DNA of 64,000 nucleotides from assembly GCA_947175195.1 (NCBI GenBank), contig CAMWLQ010000001.1:235501-299500 (forward strand), written 5' to 3'. Numbering within the stretch: the first letter of the stretch is position 1; the number at the start of each line of letters is the position of its first letter. The position numbers were made by a program, and so were the translations under genes. Of the stretch, positions 26,178-34,407 are shown piece after piece. The notes beneath the pieces were generated by a model. The model worked only from the letters and a program-made list of their open reading frames with translations, was not told the origin of the DNA and ran no database searches. The stretch comes from an uncultured Clostridia bacterium. GTDB taxonomy: Bacteria; Bacillota; Clostridia; Christensenellales; Pumilibacteraceae.

Positions 26178-26921
26178 TTATTTATATAGGGTTTCAAGCT
26201 CTTTTTGGATTTCTTCCGCGCGGGCGATTTGTTCTTTGAGATTCCACTTGCCGATATTCTTTCCGTCCCGCAAAAACATCGAGCCGCATTGATGAAAATA
26301 AAATTCGATATTACGCTCTTTGGACTCCAAGTACAAATTTTTTACCCATTCGTACCTAATGGGGCGCACGTCCGCTTTGGGTGCCATTTCCCCGCCGACG
26401 TTGACGCATTTTATCAATCCCGTATCGAGGTATTTCCCCAACGAAATGGGGCCTATCAGCGGAGAACAAAAAACTTCTCTATGCTTAACAGGCGCCTCCA
26501 AAAAATGTTTAAGCCGAATATCCGCCATTTCCTGATTCTCGATGGAAATACTCATATATACGTGCTCCCACCCCTCGCCCCAGTCAGGCGGAACACATTG
26601 CTTTATTCGCTCGGGGCGCTTGGTCGTCATTACGAATTTGCAGTCGCGGCGTTGTCTTATAAAGTCCCAACACCCGTCCCGCCACTCATCCGCCTCTTCG
26701 ATAAAAAAGTCGGAGGAAAAGCAAAGCTTTACCAGGGAATGCGGCGGGCAGTCTTTGTCTTTCAGCTCGTATGTGGTTTTACCCTTTTCGATTTTTGCGG
26801 TATCCCTGCCGTATCTTTGATCCATTTTGTAAACAAAACAGTTTTTACAACCCGCGCTTACTTTTTTGCACCCGTGCCACGGATTCCACGGGATAGCCTT
26901 TTCTATTTCGTCATTTTGCAT
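26178..26921 (-). CDS. DUF5131 family protein (phage Gp37/Gp68-like), copy 1
   Basis: A 247-aa protein of the DUF5131 family, found in phages and bacteria and related in fold to radical-SAM-type TIM barrels; activity unproven. The Cys motif W-NPWHGC-x3-S-x-G-C-x2-C (C18, C25, C28) could hold an Fe-S cluster. Further conserved pieces are CFSSDFFIEEADEWR, MTTKRPERI and NVGGEM. The start at 26919-26921 has GGGAGGG upstream; an ATG five codons earlier is less likely. It overlaps the MarR gene and is therefore controlled with it. A paralogue lies at 58430-59146. Confidence 0.82.
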   Translation of the reverse strand: MQNDEIEKAIPWNPWHGCKKVSAGCKNCFVYKMDQRYGRDTAKIEKGKTTYELKDKDCPPHSLVKLCFSSDFFIEEADEWRDGCWDFIRQRRDCKFVMTTKRPERIKQCVPPDWGEGWEHVYMSISIENQEMADIRLKHFLEAPVKHREVFCSPLIGPISLGKYLDTGLIKCVNVGGEMAPKADVRPIRYEWVKNLYLESKERNIEFYFHQCGSMFLRDGKNIGKWNLKEQIARAEEIQKELETLYK

Positions 26922-27351
26922 TATTGCCCTCCCCATCGCTTAATTTCATAACGTTATTTGCTTTTTCGGCAATAGCGACCAAAGCGTTAAAATCATCTTG
27001 CCCGAGCCCGTCTATCAGCCAATCGAGCTTATGCCTTAAATCGATTTTCGCCTGGTCAACAAGCGCCTTCGCTTTTTCGGTCGGCAAAATATAATACGCG
27101 CGTTTATCCTGCGGCGACGGACTTTTGATGATATACCCCTTATTTTCAAGCGAAGTAATATGTGCCGTAATCATCGGCTTAGATACCTTTAGCATTTCCG
27201 CAAGCATAACGGGCGTATGCGGTCCTTCCGTTTCCGATATAATATTAAGCACGCCCATCTCGCTCGGACGGATAGGCAGTCCCCTTTTTAAGTCCATATA
27301 ATTCTTACTGAAAACCGAAAGCACGGCGTTTGCAAAAAAATAGCTATCCAT
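26911..27351 (-). CDS. MarR family transcriptional regulator
   Basis: Winged-helix repressor of 146 aa. The helix-turn-helix is in MLAEMLKVSKPMITAHITSLENKGYI (about residues 50-75), followed by the wing SPSPQDKRAYYILPTEKA. GAGG precedes the ATG. A perfect palindrome overlaps its own -10 box, pointing to autorepression. Its co-transcribed partner is the DUF5131 gene, so that gene is probably induced by the regulator's unknown ligand. Confidence 0.9.
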   Translation of the reverse strand: MDSYFFANAVLSVFSKNYMDLKRGLPIRPSEMGVLNIISETEGPHTPVMLAEMLKVSKPMITAHITSLENKGYIIKSPSPQDKRAYYILPTEKAKALVDQAKIDLRHKLDWLIDGLGQDDFNALVAIAEKANNVMKLSDGEGNNAK

Positions 27352-27376
27352 ATTAACCTCACAAATTAATTCATAT

Positions 27377-27416
27377 AGATTAACTATATTTTAGTTAATC
27401 TACATTAACTTGTCAA
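27377..27416 (-). promoter_or_regulatory. MarR promoter with overlapping palindromic operator
   Basis: TTGACA (27411-27416), 17 bp, TAAAAT (27388-27393). The palindrome AGATTAACTA-ttt-like spacer-TAGTTAATCT (27377-27401) covers the -10 and the start site. Confidence 0.8.
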
Positions 27417-27435
27417 GCGTTTGAACGGCTTTTAT

Positions 27436-27462
27436 AATAAAAAGCGCGACAACCTGTCGCGC
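27436..27462 (-). terminator. Terminator after luxS
   Basis: On the minus strand GCGCGAC, 5-nt loop, GTCGCGC, then TTTTTATTATA. Confidence 0.85.
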
Positions 27463-27523
27463 CTATTATTTATAAATAATCTAATATTAAAATAGCCATA
27501 ACGCGGTTCAATCCAAACCCGAG

Positions 27524-27961
27524 CTACACGCTCTCCAATATTTCAAGATACTTTACACACTCCGCTTTAGCGCCGTCAAGGTCGTGTTCGAGGTAGTTGC
27601 CGCACTCCTCTTTTTTCGCCCCGGGGACCTCGGTAAGATTAAGCGCCTCGGCAAAGCTTTGTTTTAGCAGTGCGATTACCTCCGACCTATTCATAGCCGT
27701 GGTAAGCAGGTAAAACCCCGTTCGGCAACCCATTGGTCCGAAATACACAATATCGTCCTTGCGCGCGGAATTGCGCAGAATTGTCGCCAGCATATGCTCG
27801 ATCGAGTGGAGCGCAGGCTGTGCCAAAAAGTCGCCGCAGTTGGGGCGCTTAAACCGCAAATCCCACGTGGTAACGCCGTGCACCGTACCGCCCTCGTGCA
27901 GTCCCGGCATCAGCTTGTTGTGATCTTTTTCGAACGACGGTATCTTTGTCAGTTGTTCCAT
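27524..27961 (-). CDS. luxS: S-ribosylhomocysteine lyase (LuxS)
   Basis: Splits S-ribosylhomocysteine into homocysteine and DPD, the precursor of AI-2. Length (145 aa) and motifs are standard: metal ligands H52 and H56 in LHSIEHMLAT and C120 in KEECGNYLEHDL, plus catalytic C79 in FGPMGCRTGFY. AGGAGAG precedes the ATG by 6 nt. It lies 15 nt after an ABC exporter gene, at the end of a MarR-ABC-ABC-luxS transcription unit, which is an unusual place for luxS; no pfs or metabolic partner is adjacent. Confidence 0.95.
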   Translation of the reverse strand: MEQLTKIPSFEKDHNKLMPGLHEGGTVHGVTTWDLRFKRPNCGDFLAQPALHSIEHMLATILRNSARKDDIVYFGPMGCRTGFYLLTTAMNRSEVIALLKQSFAEALNLTEVPGAKKEECGNYLEHDLDGAKAECVKYLEILESV

Positions 27962-27976
27962 AATACTCTCCTATTG

Positions 27977-29779
27977 TTACGCGGCAGCCGCACCTGCGAA
28001 CTGCGAATTATACAGCTCGGCGTAAAATCCGTTTTGCTTGAGCAACGTTTCATGATTGCCCTGCTCTATTATGTCGCCGTCCTTAAGCACCAATATCACG
28101 TCGGCGTTCTTAATAGTGGAAAGCCTATGCGCTATTACAAACGAGGTCCTGTCCTTAGTCAGCTCGTCCATTGCCGCTTGAATGGCGAGCTCGGTGCGCG
28201 TATCTACGTTGCTGGTCGCCTCGTCCAGTATAAGCAGCGGCGCGTCCTTTATCATAGCGCGCGCAATGGTCAGCTGCTGCTTTTGCCCCTCGGACAGCTG
28301 TGAGCTTTCGCCTATCACCGTGTCGTAGCCGTTGGGCAGGCACTCGATATAGTGCGACAGTCCGACCGCGGCGCAAACCTTGTCGAGCTGCTCGTCGGTA
28401 ACGCCCTGCTTGTTGTACACCAAGTTTTCGCGGATAGTCCCGTCAAACAGCCAGGTGTTTTGCAAAATCATATCGAATAGATCATGCACGTTTTCGCGCG
28501 TCATATCGTTTATCGAAACGCCGTCTATCTTTATGTCGCCGCTGTTCACGTCGTAAAAGCGCATAAGCAAATTAACAATGGTCGTTTTGCCCGCGCCCGT
28601 CGGACCGACAATAGCCACCTTTTGCCCGCTTTTGAGCTGCGCGGAAAATCCGTGTATAATCTCCTTGTCGGGCAAATATCCGAACTTAATATTATCGAAC
28701 GTGACGTCGCCCTTGGGATTTTCCAGTTGCGCGGTTTTTCCGCTTTCGTCGGGCATTTCCTCGCCCTCCAGCAGGTCGAACACCCTACGGCTCGCGGCGG
28801 ACGCCTGCTGTATGGACGTCATGGCTTGGGCAATGGTGCCGAGCGGTTGAGAGAACAGCCGCGCGTAAATAACAAACGCCATAAGCGTGCCGATGGTGAC
28901 GGTGTCGTTGCCGCCGACTATAAACGCCACGCCGACTACAAATATAAGCACGTACGAAAGATTGCCGACAAAGGTCATAACGGGCATCATTATCCCCGAC
29001 AAAAACTGCGACTTGCGGTTGCTGTTGTACAGTCCGTCGTTTACCGCCCAAAACTTTTTGCGCGCGGCATGCTTGCCGTTGTACGCCTTGACGGTATTGT
29101 GCTGGGTGTAAACCTCCTCGATTTGTCCGTTCATTTCGCCCAGCTGTTCCTGCTTGGCGTCAAAGTGCTTTTGCGAAATTTTGAGTATGACGGACATGCA
29201 AACAAACCCGACAAGCGACGAGCCTATGGTGGTGGCGGCAAGCACCGCGTTCACCTTGAACATCATAACAATTACGCCGATAAACAGCACCAACGACGAT
29301 ACAAGATTTGCCGTGCTTTGGCTGAGCGTTTGCGAAATGGTATCTACGTCGTTGGTCATGCGGCTGAGTATGTCGCCCGTGGAGGTCGTGTCAAAGTAGT
29401 TGAGCGGCAGCTTGGTTATCTTGCCGTTTATGTCGCTCCTGAGGCGCTTTGACGCGCGTTGCGTTACGGTTGCCATTATAAACTGCTGACCGTAGGACAG
29501 CACCGCACCCACGCCGTAAATGATTACAAGCGCGATACAGGAATCTATAATGACGGTCATATTGATTTCGGTAAAAAGCCCGGACTGAATCTCGTCGGTA
29601 AGCGCCTTTATTTTATCGGGACCGATTATTGTGCAAACCGTTCCGCCGATTGCAAACACAATAGCTATTATTATCGCGGGCAAATACCCTTTGCAATACT
29701 TAAGCAGTTTTCCAAACGCTTTCATATCCGCTTTTTCGCGTTTTCCGCTCCTGCGCGGTCTTCCCATCATAGGGGGCAT
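27977..29779 (-). CDS. ABC exporter half-transporter (second of heterodimer)
   Basis: Multidrug-type half transporter, 600 aa: six-helix ABC_membrane domain (about 40-310) then ATPase with GPTGAGKTTIVNLL (Walker A), QLSEGQKQQLTIARAM (signature LSEGQ), LLILDEATSNVDTRTE (Walker B with catalytic Glu) and AHRLST. The catalytic Glu is present here but is Asp in its partner, the usual asymmetry of heterodimeric exporters. The start at 29777-29779 has AAGGAGG 9 nt upstream; the partner's stop is 1 nt before. The 30-residue-longer frame overlaps the partner. Confidence 0.92.
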   Translation of the reverse strand: MPPMMGRPRRSGKREKADMKAFGKLLKYCKGYLPAIIIAIVFAIGGTVCTIIGPDKIKALTDEIQSGLFTEINMTVIIDSCIALVIIYGVGAVLSYGQQFIMATVTQRASKRLRSDINGKITKLPLNYFDTTSTGDILSRMTNDVDTISQTLSQSTANLVSSLVLFIGVIVMMFKVNAVLAATTIGSSLVGFVCMSVILKISQKHFDAKQEQLGEMNGQIEEVYTQHNTVKAYNGKHAARKKFWAVNDGLYNSNRKSQFLSGIMMPVMTFVGNLSYVLIFVVGVAFIVGGNDTVTIGTLMAFVIYARLFSQPLGTIAQAMTSIQQASAASRRVFDLLEGEEMPDESGKTAQLENPKGDVTFDNIKFGYLPDKEIIHGFSAQLKSGQKVAIVGPTGAGKTTIVNLLMRFYDVNSGDIKIDGVSINDMTRENVHDLFDMILQNTWLFDGTIRENLVYNKQGVTDEQLDKVCAAVGLSHYIECLPNGYDTVIGESSQLSEGQKQQLTIARAMIKDAPLLILDEATSNVDTRTELAIQAAMDELTKDRTSFVIAHRLSTIKNADVILVLKDGDIIEQGNHETLLKQNGFYAELYNSQFAGAAAA

Positions 29780-29780
29780 A

Positions 29781-31628
29781 TTACAATTCCTCCTTGCTAA
29801 GCTGTGACAGTGCGATTTCTTTGTATGTGGGGCATGTTTCCAAAAGCTGTTTGTGCTTACCCATGCCAACTATTTTGCCGTCGTCAAGCACTATTATTTT
29901 GTCGGCGCTCATAATTGTGCCTATGCGTTGCGCCACGATAAGTACGGTAGCGCCATTCAGCCGTTCGCTTATGTTTTTGCGCACGAGCATATCCGTTTTG
30001 TAGTCGAGCGCCGAAAAGCTGTCGTCGAATATCAGCAAGCCGGATCCAGCAAGTCTTTCTTTTATGTCAGTGCTCACGGGCGCGTCGGACCAATCGTCAA
30101 GTGCCGAAATGTCATCGTCTGATTTCAAAAAATTACTGCTCTTGTAAACCGCGCGCGCAATGGACAGGCGCTGCTTTTGTCCGCCCGAAAAGTTGGTGCC
30201 GTCCTGTGCTACGGGCGAATCCACACCCTTTTCAAGTCCGTCCACAAACTCCGCCGCACACGATATTTCCAGTGCGGCGCGCAGCTTGTCCTCGTCGGGA
30301 TCTTCGTCACCGTAAGCAACGTTGCCGCGAATATCGCCCTTAAACAACACCGCACGCTGCGAGGCAAGCGCAATACTGTCGCGCAAAACCTCTTCGTCGT
30401 AGTCCTTTACGTTTACGCCGTTAAACAACACTTCGCCGCCGTCTACGTCGTAAAACCGCTCTATAAGATTGATTATCGTCGTTTTTCCGCTGCCCGTCGC
30501 GCCTATAAACGCCACAGTTTCGCCGCGGTTTACGGTAAAGTCAATGCCCGATACTACCTTGCCTTCGCCGTGATCATAGGCAAAATCGACATTGCGGAAC
30601 TCTATTACGGGCACGCCTTCCTCGTGAGCAACCTCCTTGACGTTGCCACTGCGCACCGACCGCCGCGTACCGAGTACGTCCGCTATGCGTTTGCCCGACA
30701 CCATACAGCGCGGCATAATCATAAATATCATTATCAGCAGCATAAATGCCATTATCACCTGCATGGCGTACTGCGTGAATACCGCCATATTGCCGAGCAG
30801 CTCGATACGTGCGGGGATGTTGGCCGCTTGGTTAATCAGCACCGCGCCTATCCAATACACGGCAAGCGTAAGTCCGTTCATACAGGTTTGAATGACGGGC
30901 ATCATCAGTCCCAGCCCGCGCGAGGTAAACAGCTGATTGCGCTTGACCTTTTCGTTTACCGTTTCGAATTTTGTCGTTTGATATTCGTCGGCGTTGAACG
31001 CGCGTATTACACGCACGCCCGTAATATTTTCGCGCGTGGTCGTGTTAAGCTCGTCGGTCAGCTTTTGTATTTGCTTGAATTTGGAATAGCAAATGCCCAC
31101 AATCAAGCCCACAACTATGACGATTACGCCCACCACAACCGCGGTTGCAACAGTCCATTCCACCGCCGCAGCCGAAACCTTGCATATAGCCCACACCGCA
31201 AGCACGGGCGCTTTTATAAACAACTGCAATCCCATTGCCACAAAGTTTTGCATTTGCACCACGTCGTTGGTAGTGCGCGTGATAAGGCTGGGCGTGCCGA
31301 ACTTGTTTATCTCCGCCGCCGAAAAGGACGTAACGCGCTCGAACAACGCCTTGCGCAGCGTCTTTGCAAAGTTGGCAGCGGTGCGCGCGGCAAAGTATCC
31401 GCAAATTATGGAACTCACCATGCTTGCGGCCGCATACAACAGCATAAATCCGCCGTTTTTCCAAATGCTTTTCATCGTAGCCGTGCCCGCCTGCACCTCT
31501 ACCGTAAGCTGCGCGGTGTATTCCGGCATTGTAATATCAAAGTAAACCTGCGCAACTACAAACCCGGCACACAGTGCAATAAACAGCCAGTCAAGCGGCT
31601 TTAAATATTTTGCCAACAGTTTAAACAC
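29781..31628 (-). CDS. ABC exporter half-transporter with insertion before Walker B
   Basis: First half of the heterodimeric exporter (615 aa, GTG start with GGAGG 8 nt upstream). A six-helix membrane domain is followed by the ATPase: GATGSGKTTIINL (Walker A), FSGGQKQRLSIARAVYK (signature), LLIFDDSFSALD (Walker B with Asp for the catalytic Glu, a degenerate site). Between signature and Walker B there is an extra acidic segment of about 27 residues (SSNFLKSDDDISALDDWSDA...), where homologues have only KPEIL-like spacing. It directly follows the MarR gene's stop, forming a drug-inducible efflux operon. Confidence 0.9.
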   Translation of the reverse strand: MFKLLAKYLKPLDWLFIALCAGFVVAQVYFDITMPEYTAQLTVEVQAGTATMKSIWKNGGFMLLYAAASMVSSIICGYFAARTAANFAKTLRKALFERVTSFSAAEINKFGTPSLITRTTNDVVQMQNFVAMGLQLFIKAPVLAVWAICKVSAAAVEWTVATAVVVGVIVIVVGLIVGICYSKFKQIQKLTDELNTTTRENITGVRVIRAFNADEYQTTKFETVNEKVKRNQLFTSRGLGLMMPVIQTCMNGLTLAVYWIGAVLINQAANIPARIELLGNMAVFTQYAMQVIMAFMLLIMIFMIMPRCMVSGKRIADVLGTRRSVRSGNVKEVAHEEGVPVIEFRNVDFAYDHGEGKVVSGIDFTVNRGETVAFIGATGSGKTTIINLIERFYDVDGGEVLFNGVNVKDYDEEVLRDSIALASQRAVLFKGDIRGNVAYGDEDPDEDKLRAALEISCAAEFVDGLEKGVDSPVAQDGTNFSGGQKQRLSIARAVYKSSNFLKSDDDISALDDWSDAPVSTDIKERLAGSGLLIFDDSFSALDYKTDMLVRKNISERLNGATVLIVAQRIGTIMSADKIIVLDDGKIVGMGKHKQLLETCPTYKEIALSQLSKEEL

Positions 31629-32066
31629 CTACTTTACCTCCTCTAATCTATTTTGCAAAGCTTGCGATATTCTTTCGGAAATACGCAAAAACTCGTTAAG
31701 GTCGTCGTCACCCACCGTATCGTATAGATATTCGGCAAACTTAAGCATTTCGTCGCCCGCCTTTTTCAGCTCGGCTTTTCCGCCGTCCGTTATGCTGACC
31801 ACGACCTTGCGCCTATCGCTCGCCGACGGGTGCCTTACAACAAAGCCCTTTTGCTCCATGCAGTTTAGCACGGCGGCAACGCGCGGCGTGCTTACGCCCA
31901 TAAACTCGGCAATGTCGCCCGCCAACACCTCCGTCGTCGCACTGTCCACATACCTCAGTATGGGATGCATTCCGCGTATGCTCCCGTCAATGCTCTTGAA
32001 GAAAGGTCGAGGGTGCGCCGCGAAAAACCTATTTAAAAATTGTTTGGCTTTTTCTTGTTTGTCCAT
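31629..32066 (-). CDS. MarR family regulator of the ABC exporter operon
   Basis: Winged-helix repressor, 145 aa. Helix-turn-helix around IAEFMGVSTPRVAAVLNCMEQKGFV, wing HPSASDRRKVVVSITDGGK. It is the first gene of the MarR-ABC-ABC-luxS unit and overlies a promoter whose start region is a 30-bp near-perfect palindrome. Probable role: repress the efflux pump until a drug or metabolite binds. The Shine-Dalgarno is weak. Confidence 0.9.
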   Translation of the reverse strand: MDKQEKAKQFLNRFFAAHPRPFFKSIDGSIRGMHPILRYVDSATTEVLAGDIAEFMGVSTPRVAAVLNCMEQKGFVVRHPSASDRRKVVVSITDGGKAELKKAGDEMLKFAEYLYDTVGDDDLNEFLRISERISQALQNRLEEVK

Positions 32067-32075
32067 AATAAAATT

Positions 32076-32134
32076 ACCTAACAGTATTAGCTAATACTAT
32101 TAGGTATTATAATAATGCATATTCGCAATGTCAA
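32076..32134 (-). promoter_or_regulatory. Consensus promoter with 30-bp palindromic MarR operator
   Basis: TTGACA (32129-32134), 17 bp, TATAAT (32106-32111). Directly downstream, 32076-32105 is a palindrome with arms ACCTAA-AGTATTAG / CTAATACT-TTAGGT and one mismatched pair, positioned over +1 to +30. Confidence 0.85.
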
Positions 32135-32190
32135 GCGTTTTTGCATTAAAATTAAAATTGCTCATATTTTTACCCGCAATTTTCACAAGC

Positions 32191-32214
32191 AAAAAGCCCG
32201 CATAAATTGCGGGC
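32191..32214 (-). terminator. Terminator after iscU
   Basis: Minus strand GCCCGC, 7-nt loop, GCGGGC, then TTTTTG. Confidence 0.85.
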
Positions 32215-32238
32215 AAATAATTTTAATATCGGCGCGGC

Positions 32239-32682
32239 TTATTCCTCGTCGTCGCCGTGGTCATGTTCATCCTCGTCAAAATCGGGGAACATTTCTTTAT
32301 CGTATTCTATTCCGTTCTTGTCGTAATAGTCCTTGATTGCAGAGCGGATGGCTTGTTCGGCAAGCACCGAGCAGTGCAGCTTGTGCGCGGGCAGTCCTTC
32401 CAGCGCCTCCACAACCGCCTTGTTGGTAAGCTCGAGCGCTTGCTCAATGGGCTTGCCCTTTATCATTTCGGTAGCCATAGACGACGACGCAATCGCGCTG
32501 CCGCAGCCGAACGTGTTGAACTTGACGTCGGTGATAATGCCGTCGTTCACCTTGATATAAATTTTCATTATGTCGCCGCAGCGGGCGTTGCCCACCTCGC
32601 CTATACCGTCAGCGTCGTCTATCTTTCCGACGTTGCGCGGATTGCGAAAGTGATCCATAACCTTTTCACTGTATAATGCCAT
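32239..32682 (-). CDS. iscU: Fe-S cluster scaffold protein (IscU/NifU N-terminal type)
   Basis: Scaffold on which the neighbouring desulfurase helps assemble Fe-S clusters; 147 aa. Cluster ligands are C35 (ARCGD, with D37), C60 (TFGCGSA) and C104 (LHCSVLAE). The tail EDEHDHGDDEE is acidic and His-rich, beyond the usual end of IscU, and could bind metal. AGGAG precedes the ATG by 7-8 nt. It is 40 nt downstream of the desulfurase gene and shares its promoter. Confidence 0.93.
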   Translation of the reverse strand: MALYSEKVMDHFRNPRNVGKIDDADGIGEVGNARCGDIMKIYIKVNDGIITDVKFNTFGCGSAIASSSMATEMIKGKPIEQALELTNKAVVEALEGLPAHKLHCSVLAEQAIRSAIKDYYDKNGIEYDKEMFPDFDEDEHDHGDDEE

Positions 32683-32722
32683 GATTTTCTCCTAAATCGA
32701 TTTGTTGATTTTTATAACTGTT

Positions 32723-33925
32723 TTAAAGTAAATGTTTTTTCTGCCCTTTTTCCAGCTGCTCCCACACGGGCGACATATTGCGGAGATATTCCACAACCTC
32801 GGCAACCGACTTTATTATATATTCGGCGTCGGCGTCGGTGTTGTCCTCCGAAAGGCTGATGCGCAAGCTGCCGTGCGCAACCTCGTGCGGCAGTCCGAGC
32901 GCGAGCAGCACGTGCGACGGGTCGAGCGAGCCGGACGTACACGCCGAGCCGCTGGACGCGCAAATGCCCTTGTCGTCCAACAACAGCAAAAGACTCTCAC
33001 CCTCTATGCCCTCAAAACACATATTGAGTATGCTCGGCAAGCGCATCACTGGGTCGCCGTTCAGCTTGGAATGAGGAATTGTAGACAGTCCTTTTATAAT
33101 CTTGTCGCGCAGCGCCGAAAGCCGTGCGGCGTTACTCGCCATATTGTCGCAAACGTAATCGAGCGCAGCCGCCATTGCCGCAATGCCCGCAAGGTTTTCC
33201 GTACCCGCACGCCTGCCCTTTTCCTGAGCGCCGCCGTCGATAAACGTGTTGAGCGGCACGCCGCGCCGCACGTACAATGCGCCCGCGCCCTTTGCGCCGT
33301 GAAACTTGTGCGCGGAAAGCGACAGCATGTCTATGTTCATAGCCTTTACGTCGATAGGAACATGCCCCACCGCTTGAACGGCGTCGGTGTGGAACACAAC
33401 CTTGTTCGCGCGGCATATCGCGCCAATCTCCGCTATCGGCTGAATTGTGCCTATCTCGTTGTTGGCAAACATAATAGTCACGAACGCCGTGTCGGGACGA
33501 ATGGCGGCACGCACCTCGTCGGGCGTAACAATGCCGTTTTCGTGCACGTCGAGGTAGGTCACCTCAAATCCTTCGCGCTCTAACTTTTTAAGCGTATGGA
33601 GTACCGCGTGATGCTCGAACGCGGTGGTAATAATATGCTTTTTGCCGCGCTTAAGTCCGTTTGCCGCCGCCGAGCGCAGCGCCTGATTGTCCGCCTCGCT
33701 CCCACCGGAGGTAAAGTAAATTTCTCCCGCGTCGGCGTTTATGTGCGCGGCAATACTCGCCCGCGCTTTCTCCAACGCCTCTTTCGCTATTTGTCCCGCC
33801 GTGTGCAGCGACGACGGATTGCCGTACACTTGCTTAAGGTACGGGGTCATAGCGGCGATCGCCTCGTCGCACATTGCGGTTGTAGCCGCGTTGTCAACAT
33901 AAATTGTCTTGTCAGTCTGTGCCAT
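32723..33925 (-). CDS. iscS: Cysteine desulfurase (IscS/NifS family)
   Basis: PLP enzyme that removes sulfur from cysteine for Fe-S cluster building, 400 aa. The PLP Lys is K207 in LSAHKFHGAKG; EHHAVLHT and TDAVQAVGHV contact the cofactor; the persulfide-carrying Cys is C329 in ASSGSACTSGS. The C-terminal half matches NifS-like clostridial enzymes. It has its own consensus promoter, with tandem CTAATTC repeats just downstream that could bind an Rrf2/IscR-type regulator (inference). The scaffold gene follows. Confidence 0.93.
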   Translation of the reverse strand: MAQTDKTIYVDNAATTAMCDEAIAAMTPYLKQVYGNPSSLHTAGQIAKEALEKARASIAAHINADAGEIYFTSGGSEADNQALRSAAANGLKRGKKHIITTAFEHHAVLHTLKKLEREGFEVTYLDVHENGIVTPDEVRAAIRPDTAFVTIMFANNEIGTIQPIAEIGAICRANKVVFHTDAVQAVGHVPIDVKAMNIDMLSLSAHKFHGAKGAGALYVRRGVPLNTFIDGGAQEKGRRAGTENLAGIAAMAAALDYVCDNMASNAARLSALRDKIIKGLSTIPHSKLNGDPVMRLPSILNMCFEGIEGESLLLLLDDKGICASSGSACTSGSLDPSHVLLALGLPHEVAHGSLRISLSEDNTDADAEYIIKSVAEVVEYLRNMSPVWEQLEKGQKKHLL

Positions 33926-33972
33926 TAATGTGTTTAATTCCTATTGAATTAGTATGAATTAGTTGTAAAGAT

Positions 33973-34001
33973 ATTATAAGCCAACCGTCGATGATTGTCA
34001 A
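33973..34001 (-). promoter_or_regulatory. iscS-iscU promoter
   Basis: TTGACA (33996-34001), 17 bp, TATAAT (33973-33978). In the leader the heptamer CTAATTC occurs twice, 10 bp apart (33948-33965), then AGGAATTAA, resembling an Rrf2-type operator. Confidence 0.8.
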
Positions 34002-34039
34002 TGATATTGCGCACGTTTTGTAAAAATTCTTTGCAAGAA

Positions 34040-34060
34040 AAAACCCGCCGTAAAGGCGGG
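34040..34060 (-). terminator. Terminator of the 72-aa membrane protein gene
   Basis: Minus strand CCCGCC, 5-nt loop, GGCGGG, followed by TTTTTTC. Confidence 0.85.
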
Positions 34061-34075
34061 CTTTTGTTGATTGAC

Positions 34076-34294
34076 TTAGATGTTGAGAATTTTAAGAATG
34101 TGTTTGCTGACAATCATAAGAATGAGGTCTAACAACCATACAATCCAGAAACCGAGGAATATACGGAGGATAGCCGCTACAATCTTGCCTTCCGAAAGAC
34201 GCGTGATAATGCCGCAAATCCACGAAGTTACGGGGATTATAGCCAAAATTACGCTGACAATCCAGGAAAGTCCAAAGTAATCGCTTTTTGCCAT
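34076..34294 (-). CDS. Small two-TM membrane protein
   Basis: A 72-aa protein with two hydrophobic helices (about residues 8-28 and 40-68) joined by a short polar loop RLSEGK. I see no family signature beyond similarity in layout to small clostridial membrane proteins. It is a convincing gene: AAAAGGAG lies 9 nt before the ATG, a full-consensus promoter precedes it and a terminator follows, so it is expressed as a single-gene unit, probably strongly. Confidence 0.75.
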   Translation of the reverse strand: MAKSDYFGLSWIVSVILAIIPVTSWICGIITRLSEGKIVAAILRIFLGFWIVWLLDLILMIVSKHILKILNI

Positions 34295-34325
34295 GATTCT
34301 AACTCCTTTTTATTTTTGTATTTTC

Positions 34326-34354
34326 ATTATACTATGTATATGTCACTGTGTCAA
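34326..34354 (-). promoter_or_regulatory. Full-consensus promoter
   Basis: TTGACA (34349-34354), 17 bp, TATAAT (34326-34331), driving the 72-aa membrane protein gene. Confidence 0.85.
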
Positions 34355-34407
34355 GTATATTTCTAAAATTTTAATCCCAATACCGCCACAAATTGCGCGG
34401 GCAGCTA

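Noticed and set aside
26178..27351. Prophage remnant suggested by a DUF5131 (phage Gp37/Gp68-like) gene
   Set aside because: No integrase, structural or lysis genes are in the window, and both DUF5131 genes sit in ordinary regulated operons.
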